This document shows positions 15,361 through 24,127 of a stretch of 52,337 nucleotides of DNA, piece after piece. Position 1 is the first letter of the stretch. The number at the start of each line of letters is the position of its first letter. The notes under the pieces are model-generated. The model was not told the DNA's origin. It did no database searches and saw nothing but the letters and a program-made list of their open reading frames with translations. A program made the translations under genes and the position numbers. Origin of the DNA: Gemmatimonadaceae bacterium (GTDB lineage: Bacteria > Gemmatimonadota > Gemmatimonadetes > Gemmatimonadales > Gemmatimonadaceae); NCBI GenBank assembly GCA_036496605.1, contig DASXKV010000058.1, forward strand, positions 1 to 52,337. The letters are read 5' to 3'.

Positions 15361-16551
15361 ATGCACTCGCATCGTGCCGTACCCGCACGCCGCGGCGCGG
15401 AGGGTCGCCTGGAGGAGGCGCCAGTCGTGGCGCCGATCGGGCCATCCTTCTCGCGCGGCCTCTGGCGCATCGCGGCGGCCGACGTCTCGAGCGACAACCG
15501 GGTTCGTCTGCTCAGAGATGGCCCGGCGACCTTCGACGCGATGATCGAGCTCATCGATCGGGCACGAACGTCGGTTGCCCTCGAGAGTTACATCTTCCGC
15601 TCCGACGAGGTTGGCCATCGGTTCGGTAACGCCCTCGCGCAGGCCGCAAAACGGGGTGTCGCGGTCCGCCTGCTTCTCGACTACGTCGGCGTTCGCGGGA
15701 CGTCGCGCGCGTTCCTCCGCCAACTCGCCCGCGCCGGTGTCGACGTCAAAACCTTCAATCGGTTTGGCTTCCGGCCCTGGTTCGGTCTGGTGCCGCGAGA
15801 TCACCGCAAGCTGCTCGTCGTCGACGAGACCGTAGGCGTCACGGGCGGCGTTGGTGTCGGCCGCGAGTGGACCACCGGCGTGCTCAAACGCCATCGCTCG
15901 CGCTGGCGAGACACGGCCGTCGTGATCGAGGGTCCGGCAGCGCGGGACATGATTGGCGCCTTCGAGACCATGTGGCGACGCACCGTTGGCCGTGAACGAC
16001 GCGGCTCCCATCGCTTCCTTCGCCGAGCCGCGCGCGGTTCGCATCTCGATCCGTCGACGCATACGCCTGCGCTCGTCGGCATCATCGAAGGAGAGCCGCT
16101 GCGGCTGCGGGTGTCGCGCGCGCTGCAGATCCAGGCGATCTCCGCCGAGCGGTCGATCTGGATTGCGACGGCGTACTTCGCGCCCTCGCCGTCGGAGGTC
16201 GAGGCGCTCAATGGCGCAGCACGCGACGGCGTGGACGTCCGCATTCTTTTGCCCAGTCGGAATGACCATCCGTGGGTGTCACTCCTCGCGCGACGTTATT
16301 ACCGCCGTCTTCTCACCAACGGCGTTCGCCTCTGGGAATGGCAGGGCGAGATGATGCACGCGAAGACGAGCGTCATCGACGGCCGCTGGGTGCGAGTCGG
16401 GTCGACCGACTTCAATCCACTCGGCGTCGCGATCAACTATGAGCTCGATGCCGTGATCGAGGACCCCGCGCTCGGCGAGCAAGCGGAGTCGATGTTCCTC
16501 GCTGATCTGGAGAATTCGAAGGAAGTTGGGCTCAAGGGGGCCCGCGGGTAG
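15361..16551 (+). CDS. Cardiolipin synthase-like phospholipase D family protein
   Basis: The protein is 396 residues with two PLD half-sites: DHRKLLVVD followed by GVTGG in the first, and MHAKTSVIDGRWVRVGSTDF in the second. The order and spacing match ClsB/YbhO-type cardiolipin synthases, which join phosphatidylglycerol units or transfer phosphatidyl groups at the inner membrane. No transmembrane helices precede the first half, as in ClsB. A longer reading from 15241 overlaps the response regulator and adds a non-conserved basic stretch, so I start at 15361. It is followed by a PAP2 phosphatase and a 2H phosphoesterase on the same strand, suggesting a lipid-remodelling operon. Confidence 0.85.
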   Translation: MHSHRAVPARRGAEGRLEEAPVVAPIGPSFSRGLWRIAAADVSSDNRVRLLRDGPATFDAMIELIDRARTSVALESYIFRSDEVGHRFGNALAQAAKRGVAVRLLLDYVGVRGTSRAFLRQLARAGVDVKTFNRFGFRPWFGLVPRDHRKLLVVDETVGVTGGVGVGREWTTGVLKRHRSRWRDTAVVIEGPAARDMIGAFETMWRRTVGRERRGSHRFLRRAARGSHLDPSTHTPALVGIIEGEPLRLRVSRALQIQAISAERSIWIATAYFAPSPSEVEALNGAARDGVDVRILLPSRNDHPWVSLLARRYYRRLLTNGVRLWEWQGEMMHAKTSVIDGRWVRVGSTDFNPLGVAINYELDAVIEDPALGEQAESMFLADLENSKEVGLKGARG

Positions 16552-16611
16552 TTCTCTTGCTCACTCTGTTTGGCGAGCGAAAAGGCATACCCCGTGCTTC
16601 TCGACGCGCTG

Positions 16612-17478
16612 ATGACCTCACGGACCAGACTGACCTTCGCGCTCATTGGCGCGCTCGCACTCGCTGCGCCTACGGTGGGTGCCCAGGCTACTGCGGCGGC
16701 GGCCGAGTCGCACCCTCTCTTCACCTGGGAAGATGCCGCTCTCGCGGGAGGATTCATCGCAGGCACAGTGGCCTTGCGGCCCGTCGACGAATATTTCGCT
16801 CAGCACCTACAGACGAAATTCACCCAGCAGAATCGCTTTTTTCAAACGACCGCGACCACCGTTCGCACCATCGCCGAGCCGGGCGCATTCATCATTGGCG
16901 GAACGCTGTACGTCGTCGGCCGCGCATCGAAGCAACGGAACATCGCCGACCTCGGCTTGCACGGGACCGAAGCCGTGATCGTCGGGGGACTCTTCGCCGG
17001 TGTACTCAAGAATGTTTTCGGCCGCGCGCGGCCGTTTGTGAAGCCGGCAAAGGACAGCGTCCTTTTCGACGCGAACAACTGGCAGATCGGCCGCGGCCTG
17101 CAGGGGGACCAGTATCGGTCGTTTCCGTCCGGCCATGCCGTTGCGGCGTTCGCGGCGGCGGCGGCTGTCGTGAACGAAACGTCACGGTGGTGGCCTGGCT
17201 ATCAGTGGCTGATCGGCCCCGCGATGTATGGAGGTGCAGGCCTGGTGGGTGTTTCACGGATGTACAACAATCGGCATTGGGCGAGCGACGTGATGATGGG
17301 TGCGGCCATCGGCACCTTCGCCGGGAACAAGGTCGTGCGCTACTTTCACCGGACCAATCCCGACAACAAGCTCGACCAGTGGCTACTCGGCACCTCCCTG
17401 CGCCCCGTCGATGGCGGTGGACACGCGTTCTCATGGTTCTTCGTCCCCGCCCCCAAAACTGCCCACGCTCGGCGGTGA
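16612..17478 (+). CDS. Secreted PAP2-family phosphatase
   Basis: The protein is 288 residues with a clear signal peptide (LTFALIGALALAAPTVGAQ). The three PAP2 motifs are present: KNVFGRARPF (KxxxxxxRP), SFPSGHAVAA (PSGH) and SRMYNNRHWASD (SRxxxxxHxxxD). It therefore acts in the periplasm or membrane, removing phosphate from lipid phosphates or undecaprenyl pyrophosphate. The start at the ATG at 16612 places the signal peptide at the N-terminus; upstream TTG/GTG codons give an unhelpful extension, and no good ribosome-binding sequence is seen. Its position after a PLD-type cardiolipin synthase fits phospholipid headgroup metabolism. Confidence 0.88.
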   Translation: MTSRTRLTFALIGALALAAPTVGAQATAAAAESHPLFTWEDAALAGGFIAGTVALRPVDEYFAQHLQTKFTQQNRFFQTTATTVRTIAEPGAFIIGGTLYVVGRASKQRNIADLGLHGTEAVIVGGLFAGVLKNVFGRARPFVKPAKDSVLFDANNWQIGRGLQGDQYRSFPSGHAVAAFAAAAAVVNETSRWWPGYQWLIGPAMYGGAGLVGVSRMYNNRHWASDVMMGAAIGTFAGNKVVRYFHRTNPDNKLDQWLLGTSLRPVDGGGHAFSWFFVPAPKTAHARR

Positions 17479-17500
17479 GCCTTCGCGGACCGGCCGCGAG

Positions 17501-18061
17501 GTGAAGGCGGGCATCGTCGTCATTGCGGAGCTCTCGGGCGCCGTCGCCGACCGCATTCACGAAGTGCAGCAACGTTACGACCCGCGCATGGCGGGCGAGC
17601 TGCCGCCGCATCTCACCCTCATCGGGTCGTCAGGCACCGGACCGATTTCGGTGCGGACGTCGCCGGAGCTATTGCGCGAAGCGCTGCTCCCCGCGACGCA
17701 GGCCGCCTCGCCGATGACGCTCGCGTTCCTGCCGCCAATGCAGTTCATGCAGTCGAACGTCGTCGTCTTGCCGCTCGACCCAAACGGTCCGGTACGCGCG
17801 TTCTACGAATCGATGGCCGAGCGTCTCCGCGCCGCGCGCATCGTGACCGAGCGTGCGAGGTTCACGTTCACGCCGCACTGCACTCTGAGTCTTTATCCCG
17901 AGCTGTCGACGCAGGCCGTTCGCGAACTGCTCGCAATGCGATTCGAAGAGACGATCCTCGTCGACGCGGTTCAGGCATATCGAGCTAGTGGCCCGGTGGG
18001 GACGCAGAAGCTGTTCGAGCTGAAACTTGCGCCGTTCGCAGAATTTCGGAACGAGCCGTAA
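17501..18061 (+). CDS. 2'-5' RNA ligase/2H phosphoesterase family protein
   Basis: The protein is 186 residues with two H-x-T-type motifs (PPHLTLIGS near residue 42 and TPHCTLSLYP near residue 125), the hallmark of the 2H phosphoesterase fold shared by LigT/ThpR, cyclic phosphodiesterases and AKAP-type proteins. I chose the GTG at 17501 (VKAGIVVIAELSG); the in-frame extension upstream is the shadow of the PAP2 gene. It starts 22 bases after the PAP2 stop. The substrate could be a cyclic phosphate on RNA or a small molecule. The protein is intact, but its role is not evident from context. Confidence 0.75.
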   Translation: MKAGIVVIAELSGAVADRIHEVQQRYDPRMAGELPPHLTLIGSSGTGPISVRTSPELLREALLPATQAASPMTLAFLPPMQFMQSNVVVLPLDPNGPVRAFYESMAERLRAARIVTERARFTFTPHCTLSLYPELSTQAVRELLAMRFEETILVDAVQAYRASGPVGTQKLFELKLAPFAEFRNEP

Positions 18062-18472
18062 AGCGTGCGAGCTCGAGGCTCGAGAGGTCAGTGGTGAGAT
18101 CCGGCCTACTCCATGAGGCGTTGCGGGCCTCTCACCCACGACGTCGAGCCCAGCTCCGAGCCAAGAGACGGCAGCGACGAGTTTCGAGATCGAGCTTCAG
18201 ATGCGAGCTGGCTTGCTCGAGCTCAATCTCGCAGCCGCGGAGGCCGCTGAAACGGCTGACACGGCGCTGAAACCGCTGACGGGCCCGTGTGCGGAGATGG
18301 CTCCCCGGCCAGTGATGTTTTGAATGGGTGCGTTCTTCGTTGAGAAAAGTGGCTGTAGAGTCCCTATTGGATTCGCCCGCACTCGCGCCCCGACATCTCC
18401 CCATGCCTCCGACGCCCTGGAGAGCCCAGGGTTCTCGGGACGCGAATGACGCGAATGTAAGCGAAAGCTGCC
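18062..18472. other. 411-bp gene-free stretch with short direct repeats
   Basis: No credible gene lies here. A 20-bp unit beginning CGCTGAAAC and continuing GCTGAC is repeated twice in tandem at 18245-18284. GACGCGAAT is repeated twice near 18438. Words such as CGAGGCTCGAG and GTCGAGC near 18072-18150 are partly complementary. The stretch separates two convergent transcription units (2H gene and TlpA-like gene). Confidence 0.5.
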
Positions 18473-18967
18473 CTACAAGGCTTTCTTGATTGCCTTTTCC
18501 AGATCCTGATCCCCACCCAATCCCGTGTACACGACCTTACCGGACTTGTCGAGGACCACGACAAACGACGTCGCCGGGACGTCGTAGGCACCCGTTGCGT
18601 TGCCGTTGCGATCGAAGAACTGGTCGCCCGGAATCTCGTGCTTCGCGACGTACGCCTTCACGCGATCGGACGACTGATTCACGGACACCGACACGCCGAC
18701 GAATTTCAGCTGCGCGGCGTACTTGGCGTGCATCGCCTTGAGATGCGGCTCGAGCTCGCGGCAGTTGGGACACCACGTCGCCCAGAACTCGATCAGCACG
18801 GGCGATTTGCCGACGTACTGCGAGAGATTGGCCGGCTTGCCGTCGAGCGTCTCGACCGCTGCCGCCGGCCCCTTCGTGCCGAGCTCGATCCCCATATCCT
18901 GCGCACGCGCGGGCACGGCAAGCAGGCTCGTTAGGCCGATCAACCCGATCGCAAATCGAAAAATCAT
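18473..18967 (-). CDS. TlpA/ResA-like periplasmic thioredoxin
   Basis: The protein is 164 residues: a signal peptide to about residue 22 (LLAVPARAQ), then a thioredoxin fold with the redox motif WCPNC (Cys66, Cys69) and the cis-Pro segment YDVPATSFVV. TlpA/ResA proteins reduce periplasmic disulfides, often for cytochrome c maturation or copper-site assembly. The DsbD-like electron carrier lies 41 bases upstream on the same strand and would supply reducing power, so the two form a natural pair. The short gap between them holds a tandem word CTAGCCC. The chosen ATG is the only one before the signal peptide. Confidence 0.9.
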   Translation of the reverse strand: MIFRFAIGLIGLTSLLAVPARAQDMGIELGTKGPAAAVETLDGKPANLSQYVGKSPVLIEFWATWCPNCRELEPHLKAMHAKYAAQLKFVGVSVSVNQSSDRVKAYVAKHEIPGDQFFDRNGNATGAYDVPATSFVVVLDKSGKVVYTGLGGDQDLEKAIKKAL

Positions 18968-19008
18968 GAATAAGCTCCAAGTCCAAATGTCCTAGCCCCT
19001 AGCCCCTC

Positions 19009-19740
19009 TCAGATCCACAGCTGTCCGCCCTTCACCAGATAATATTCCGCCACCGCGAGCATGACGAGCGCGAACACGCGCTTGATCCACAGCATCCACA
19101 CGCCCGCCCGCGGCAATCGCGAGAGCGTGCCCGACGAGAGCCCGACCGCGACGAGCAGCGTACACATCCCCAGCGAGAACACGAACAGATACACAAACCC
19201 TAACGTCGCGCTGTGCGTCGTCGACACCCAGGTCAGCACCGCCGCCATCACCGGCGCCGAGCACGGGGCCGCGACGAGCCCCGACAGTCCGCCCATCATC
19301 AGCGCGCCCGAGTATCTCCCTGCCGTTCCCGTCGTCGAAGCGCGAGCGAGCAGGGCAGACGGCACGCGTACCGGCAGCACATCCAGCATGGCGAGCGCCG
19401 CGAGAATGAGGACGTTCGCCATCAGGAAGTACAACCATGGATTGGTACTCACGGTGCCGAAGAGCGTTCCGGTGAGCCCGGCGAAGAGCCCCAGCGCCGA
19501 ATACACGAGTGCGAGACCCACGACGTACGTGAGCGTGAGCCCGAGCGGTCGCCAGCGGTTGGTGCGCGGCGCGTCGGGCTGAGCCGTTGCCTCCGAACCG
19601 CCCACGATCGCCGCGGTGATCGGGATCATCGGATAGATGCACGGGGTCAAACTCGTGAGCACGCCACCGACGAATACCAGCGGGATCGCCAGTACCGGGT
19701 TGCCGGACAGAGTGTCGCGAAGTGAGGTAAAATCGACCAT
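19009..19740 (-). CDS. CcdA/DsbD-type transmembrane electron transporter
   Basis: The protein is 243 residues with six or more predicted membrane helices. The two redox cysteines occupy the conserved places in helices 1 and 4: LTSLTPCIYPMIP and GLVAAPCSAPVM. The CIYPMIP form is that of the DsbD membrane domain, here without the N- and C-terminal soluble domains of DsbD. It passes electrons from cytosolic thioredoxin to periplasmic acceptors, most simply the TlpA-like protein encoded downstream. I start at the ATG at 19740 rather than 19758 because it is closer to the family start. It is divergent from the His/Met-rich gene at 19850. Confidence 0.88.
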   Translation of the reverse strand: MVDFTSLRDTLSGNPVLAIPLVFVGGVLTSLTPCIYPMIPITAAIVGGSEATAQPDAPRTNRWRPLGLTLTYVVGLALVYSALGLFAGLTGTLFGTVSTNPWLYFLMANVLILAALAMLDVLPVRVPSALLARASTTGTAGRYSGALMMGGLSGLVAAPCSAPVMAAVLTWVSTTHSATLGFVYLFVFSLGMCTLLVAVGLSSGTLSRLPRAGVWMLWIKRVFALVMLAVAEYYLVKGGQLWI

Positions 19741-19804
19741 CGTGATGCGCGTGACCACCGTACGCGCGAGTCGTTAACGATCGGAACGGATTAACAGAGC
19801 ACCA

Positions 19805-19829
19805 GCGGACACGTCATTCTCATGTCCGC
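19805..19829. promoter_or_regulatory. Inverted repeat, operator candidate
   Basis: GCGGACACG and CATGTCCGC form an inverted repeat (8 of 9 pairs) with a 7-base centre. It lies 20 bases before the start of the His/Met-rich gene and in the gap shared with the divergent DsbD-type gene. Confidence 0.4.
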
Positions 19830-19849
19830 GCTCCTTTGAGGGATAAGGT

Positions 19850-20626
19850 ATGTCGCGCTTCTCATCGAGGACATGGCTGACGTCCTCCATCGCAATGCTC
19901 CTCGCAGGGCTTTGGTTCCCGTGCGTGGCCTGTGGTCAAACCCACGACCATAAAGCGCAAACGCAGTCGCAAGACGACCACATGGTCGGCATGGCCGATC
20001 ACGCCATGGGTGACATGGGGATGGACTCGGTCATGAGCCTCCACATGCAGATGACGCCACTCCGTGTGGCGACGCACGAGGATTCGACGCGTGCGCTCGC
20101 CGTCGTCGCCGAGCTGCGGCACGCGATCGCGAAATACAAAGACGTCTCCGTCGCCGAGCGCGATGGTTTCCAGATGTTCCTGCCGAACGTGAAGAACCAG
20201 CGCGTCTACCACTTCACGAACTACCGAAACGCTTTCAAGGAAGCATTCCGCTTCGATCCCGATCAGCCGACGTCACTGCTCTACAAGCGTGGACCCGATG
20301 GTCAGATGATGCTCATCGGCGCGATGTACACGATGCCCAAGCGTGCCGGCCTCGATAAGCTGGACGAGCGCGTGCCACTCAGCATCGCGCAGTGGCACAA
20401 GCACGTGAACTGGTGCCTGCCGAAGCAGGGCGAAACCGCGCGCTGGATGGAGCGGAAGGATGGCCGTCCCGTGTTCGGGCCGGAGAGTCCCATCGCGACT
20501 CAGGCGGCGTGCGACGCCGTCGGCGGCGACTTCCACCCGTCACTCTTCGGTTGGATGATCCACGCGAACGTGTTCGGAGGTGAAGACCTCGGAAAGATCT
20601 TCGGCGAGGAGCACAATCACAGTTGA
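19850..20626 (+). CDS. Secreted His/Met-rich protein of unknown function
   Basis: The protein is 258 residues. A signal peptide (SIAMLLAGLWFPCVACGQ) is followed by a His/Met-rich segment (residues 31-70) containing DHMVGMADHAMGDMGMD and HMQM, resembling copper-binding linkers. The remaining domain has HFTNYRNAF, AQWHKHVNWC, GGDFHPSLFGWMIHAN and ends EEHNHS. I do not recognise the family by name, though similar exported proteins occur in environmental bacteria. GAGGG lies 7 bases before the ATG. It is divergent from a DsbD/TlpA thiol pair, and an inverted repeat lies in the shared gap. A role in metal (perhaps copper) handling is inference from composition only. Confidence 0.7.
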   Translation: MSRFSSRTWLTSSIAMLLAGLWFPCVACGQTHDHKAQTQSQDDHMVGMADHAMGDMGMDSVMSLHMQMTPLRVATHEDSTRALAVVAELRHAIAKYKDVSVAERDGFQMFLPNVKNQRVYHFTNYRNAFKEAFRFDPDQPTSLLYKRGPDGQMMLIGAMYTMPKRAGLDKLDERVPLSIAQWHKHVNWCLPKQGETARWMERKDGRPVFGPESPIATQAACDAVGGDFHPSLFGWMIHANVFGGEDLGKIFGEEHNHS

Positions 20627-20882
20627 GTGGTTGTTGGTGGTTGGTGGTTGGTGGTTGGTTGTTGGTTGTTGGTTGTTGGTTGTTGGTTGTTGGTTGTTGG
20701 TTGTTGGTTGTTGGTTGTTGGTTGTTCGTGAGATCAGAAACCACTAACGACCAACTACTAATCACCACCAACCACCGACCACCAACCACCAACCACTAAT
20801 CACCACCGACCACCAACCACCAACCACTAATCACCACCGACCACCAACCACCAACCACCAACCACCAACCACCAGTCAAACC
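20627..20882. repeat. TTGGTTG minisatellite with mirrored ACCAACC arm
   Basis: The left arm (20632-20725) is an almost unbroken run of GGTTGTT/GGTTGGT units, including about ten copies of TTGTTGG. After a short spacer the right arm (20739-20877) is ACCACCAACC/ACTAATC units, with the word CACCGACCACCAACC occurring repeatedly. The arms predict a very long hairpin with a G-rich RNA strand downstream of the plus-strand gene. The following 137 bases (20883-21019) hold no feature that I can support before the next start codon. Confidence 0.85.
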
Positions 20883-21019
20883 AGACCGAGGATTCGGTTA
20901 GCGCTTCCTGTAATTGTTAGGCGTTGGCGTCGCTAGGGCAAAAGGTCCGATTGTGAGGCTGAGCACGATCCGGCAGTATTGTCGGTCGCATTTCGCTCAC
21001 TCATTCCTGTCGGGTACCG

Positions 21020-21577
21020 ATGTCGACGCCGATATCGTTTCGCCGAGCCTGCTCGATCGCTTTCGCACCGTTGGTGCTGGTCGCCTGCAGCGACACCGTG
21101 TCGCCTGCGCCGGCCCTCGACGTTGCGGTGCGCGTCAGTGAGCAGCTGGGGCCATTCCCGACGACGAATCCGAGCTCGGCACAGGGCCTCCTCTGCGACG
21201 TCACCTTCGAGGCCCAAGGCCTCGGCCGCCTCGCGCACGCGGACTGGCTCGACGCGTCCGTCCTGTTCTACTCGGCGCCAAACCGCAGCGTCCCGTTCGA
21301 CAGTGTCATCGTTTCGGCCAGCGACGTGCGCGGGACCTTTTCGGCCGACACGATTGGCGCGGGCCAGGTCGAGCATACCAGGTGGCTGTTCGACGTTGCG
21401 GCGACCTTCGACATCGCGATGAACTTCCGCTACCAGGTCGTTCCCGGCGGCGACGTCAAGACGGCGACGGCATACTTCACCTGCGGCGACGAGACCACGC
21501 CCACGGTCTCGTCCCGGCGTCCCGCGATCAGCCCAGTGAACGCCTCGTTACGCCGGGTGGTCGTCAACGGCTCCTAG
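21020..21577 (+). CDS. Hypothetical lipoprotein
   Basis: The protein is 185 residues: a signal peptide with lipobox LVAC (Cys23) and then a beta-rich domain of unknown family. It contains two widely spaced Cys ([11 protein letters not shown] and YFTCGD) that could form a disulfide, and an aromatic segment [20 protein letters not shown]. It probably sits on the membrane. No ribosome-binding site stands out. It precedes ettA by 47 bases, but a functional link is not suggested. Confidence 0.65.
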   Translation: MSTPISFRRACSIAFAPLVLVACSDTVSPAPALDVAVRVSEQLGPFPTTNPSSAQGLLCDVTFEAQGLGRLAHADWLDASVLFYSAPNRSVPFDSVIVSASDVRGTFSADTIGAGQVEHTRWLFDVAATFDIAMNFRYQVVPGGDVKTATAYFTCGDETTPTVSSRRPAISPVNASLRRVVVNGS

Positions 21578-21624
21578 CTGCTGGCCGCTTTAAATTCCAC
21601 GGTTCACTCTTCTCGCGAGTTCCC

Positions 21625-23301
21625 GTGGCCGTTCCGTTCATCTATGTCATGAAGGGTCTGCGCAAGGTCGTAGCGCCTTCGCGCATCATCCTCGACGATA
21701 TCTGGCTTTCGTTCTATCCCGACGCGAAGATCGGCGTCCTCGGCGCGAATGGCGCCGGTAAGTCATCGCTGTTGCGCATCATGGCTGGCGTCGACCAGGA
21801 GTTTCAGGGCGAGGCCTGGGCCGCCAAGGGCACGCGCATCGGTTATCTCGCCCAGGAGCCGCAGCTCGATCCGGCAAAGGACGTCCGCGGCAACGTCGAG
21901 GAAGCGGTGCGGACACAACGCGCGCTCCTCGATGAGTTCAACAACATCGCAATGCAGTTCGCCGAACCGATGGACGACAATGCCATGACGAAGCTGCTCG
22001 ATCGTCAGGCGAAGGTGCAGGAGCAGATCGACGCGCACGACCTGTGGAACCTCGACAACAAGATCGAGGTCGCGATGGACGCCTTGAGGCTGCCGCCCGG
22101 TGACGCGGACGTCACCAATCTTTCGGGCGGTGAGAAGCGTCGCGTCGCGCTGTGCCGCGTGCTCCTCGAGGAACCGGACATGCTCCTGCTCGACGAGCCC
22201 ACGAACCATCTCGACGCCGAGAGCGTGGCATGGCTCGAGCGGCACCTCGCGGACTTCAAGGGATGCGTCGTCGCGGTGACGCACGATCGATACTTCCTCG
22301 ACAATGTTGCGGGCTGGATCCTCGAGCTCGATCGTGGACGCGGCATCCCGTACGAGGGCAACTACACCGCTTGGTTGAGCCAGAAAAAAATGCGACTCGC
22401 GCAGGAAGAAAAATCAGAGTCTGCTCGGCAGCGCACGCTCGACCGTGAGTTGGAGTGGGTGCGCATGGCGCCACGCGCTCGTCAGGCAAAGTCCAAGGCG
22501 CGCGTGCAGAAGTTCGAGGAGATGGCGCAGCGCGAGACGGCGGAGAAGGTCATGCAGCACGAGATTGTGATTCCGCCGCCGCCGCGCCTCGGCAACGAGG
22601 TCGTGAACGCGAAGGATCTGCGAAAGGCGTACGGCGACAAGCTGCTGTTCGACGGAGTTTCGTTCTCCTTGCCACGCGGCGGTATCGTAGGAATTATCGG
22701 GCCCAACGGCGCTGGAAAAACGACGCTGTTCCGGATGATCGTAGGGCAAGAGCAGCCCGATGCGGGTGACCTCGACCTTGGCGAGACCGTGCGCGTTGCG
22801 TACGCTGGCCAGCAGCGTGAGCTGGATCCGAACAGGAACGCCTGGGAGGAAATCTCGGGCGGACTCGAGACGATCAAGGTGGGCAATCGCGAGATGAACT
22901 CGCGCGCGTACATCTCGGCGTTCAACTTCCGCGGGCCCGATCAACAGAAGAAGGTTGGGAATCTCTCCGGTGGCGAGCGCAATCGGCTGCATCTTGCGAA
23001 AACGCTCATGTCCGGCGGCAACGTGCTGCTGCTCGACGAGCCGACGAACGATCTCGACGTCGACACGCTGCGGGCACTCGAGGACGCGCTCGACGACTTC
23101 GCGGGCTGCGCGGTGGTGATCTCGCACGACCGGTGGTTCCTGGACCGCCTCGCGACGCACATGCTGGCGTTCGAGGGGAACTCAGAGGTCGTCTGGCACG
23201 AGGGGAACTATCAGTCGTACATCGAGGACCTGAAGCGGCGGAAGGGTCCCGACGCCGATCAACCGCATCGCGTGGCGTATCGGAAGCTCGTTAGGGCATG
23301 A
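21625..23301 (+). CDS. ettA: Energy-dependent translational throttle, ABC-F ATPase
   Basis: The protein is 558 residues, close to the 555 of E. coli EttA. Two soluble ABC domains carry [21 protein letters not shown] and [11 protein letters not shown] in the first, and [21 protein letters not shown] and [11 protein letters not shown] in the second. An Arg/Lys-rich interdomain linker (about 245-300) matches the ribosome P-site tRNA-interaction motif. It binds the ribosomal E site and gates the first elongation steps according to ATP/ADP. The start is a GTG giving [16 protein letters not shown], aligned with the family N-terminus; the longer in-frame reading from 21382 is an extension through the preceding lipoprotein gene. 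Confidence 0.93.
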   Translation: MAVPFIYVMKGLRKVVAPSRIILDDIWLSFYPDAKIGVLGANGAGKSSLLRIMAGVDQEFQGEAWAAKGTRIGYLAQEPQLDPAKDVRGNVEEAVRTQRALLDEFNNIAMQFAEPMDDNAMTKLLDRQAKVQEQIDAHDLWNLDNKIEVAMDALRLPPGDADVTNLSGGEKRRVALCRVLLEEPDMLLLDEPTNHLDAESVAWLERHLADFKGCVVAVTHDRYFLDNVAGWILELDRGRGIPYEGNYTAWLSQKKMRLAQEEKSESARQRTLDRELEWVRMAPRARQAKSKARVQKFEEMAQRETAEKVMQHEIVIPPPPRLGNEVVNAKDLRKAYGDKLLFDGVSFSLPRGGIVGIIGPNGAGKTTLFRMIVGQEQPDAGDLDLGETVRVAYAGQQRELDPNRNAWEEISGGLETIKVGNREMNSRAYISAFNFRGPDQQKKVGNLSGGERNRLHLAKTLMSGGNVLLLDEPTNDLDVDTLRALEDALDDFAGCAVVISHDRWFLDRLATHMLAFEGNSEVVWHEGNYQSYIEDLKRRKGPDADQPHRVAYRKLVRA

Positions 23302-23418
23302 TGGGTAGAGGGTAGAGGGTTGTGGGCAGAGGGTTGCGGGGTAGAGGGTAGAGGGTGGAGGGCGGAGGGTAGAGCGCAGCGCGCGAAGTGCGCCCTACGC
23401 TCCCTCTGCATCCGCGAC
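23302..23418. terminator. GGGTAGA repeats and hairpin between convergent genes
   Basis: Positions 23303-23376 contain more than eight GGG runs spaced by 3-5 bases (GGGTAGAGGGTAGAGGG), an excellent three-tetrad quadruplex candidate on the plus strand. They are followed by GTAGAGCGCA and TGCGCCCTAC (9 of 10 pairs) and by a CTCCCTC that complements the repeats. The element fills the gap between ettA and a convergent gene, so a two-way terminator is likely. Confidence 0.6.
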
Positions 23419-23931
23419 TCAGAAATAAACGAGGGCGCTCACGCGACCCCAGGGCTCGAGACTGGTCTGCGTAGCTCCGAACGGCTGCGTACTACCTGCG
23501 AACGGGCCGAGCAATTCGTGCAAGTGGTCGTACACGATTCCCGTCTCGCCGGACACCCCGAAGCGCTTATCGAGCGCGTAGCGAGCGCCGAAGATTCCGA
23601 CGACGTTCCACTCCTTCGGCGCATCCGACTCCGAGTACCACGCATAACCGCCCCGCAGGCCGAGGTACGGTGTCAACGAGCCTGACGGTTGCACGGGAAA
23701 AAGCGCGCTTCCGCCGAAGCCAAGTCGGGTCTGATGGCCGATGTCTCCGCCGATATGCACGAATGTGAAATCGGGACGCAGGTCCAGCTTGCTGTTGACG
23801 TGCCAGAGGATGGCCAGTGCCGCGGGAATTCCCAGATCGACGGCGACGCGATGGTTCTCCTGAGCGCCGGCGGCCGATGCCGCGATCCCGAGCAATGCCG
23901 ATACGTTCGCCAGTCTCCACATCAGATACAT
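23419..23931 (-). CDS. Small outer-membrane beta-barrel-like protein
   Basis: The protein is 170 residues. A signal peptide (ALLGIAASAAGAQ) is followed by alternating hydrophobic strands (LDLRPDFTFVHIGG, LTPYLGLRGGYAWYSE, RFGVSGETGIVYDHL) and a C-terminal aromatic residue (VSALVYF), the pattern of an eight-stranded barrel. The ATG at 23931, with GGAG eight bases upstream, is chosen over the extended frame to 24117. It lies at the end of the exopolysaccharide gene cluster on the same strand, but 196 gene-free bases separate it from the GT2 gene, so linkage is uncertain. Confidence 0.65.
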   Translation of the reverse strand: MYLMWRLANVSALLGIAASAAGAQENHRVAVDLGIPAALAILWHVNSKLDLRPDFTFVHIGGDIGHQTRLGFGGSALFPVQPSGSLTPYLGLRGGYAWYSESDAPKEWNVVGIFGARYALDKRFGVSGETGIVYDHLHELLGPFAGSTQPFGATQTSLEPWGRVSALVYF

Positions 23932-24127
23932 AGCGAGTCTCCGAGGGAAGGGGGAGCCGTAAATACATAAACGCTCAACGATCGCACAACGAGCGCTTCC
24001 TCGCAAACCGGAAGGGACAAATCGGCCAGCCGATGGGACAGAACTACGGCTGATCTTGCCTAGGCGCTGCCGGACGTTATCGTAGAAAGAAATCGAGCGG
24101 AGCGCGCACAAGCGCACGGCCTGCTCG

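Noticed and set aside
20914-21141. Possible small gene before the lipoprotein gene.
   Set aside because: Overlaps the lipoprotein start in another frame, with no ribosome-binding site and no conserved look.
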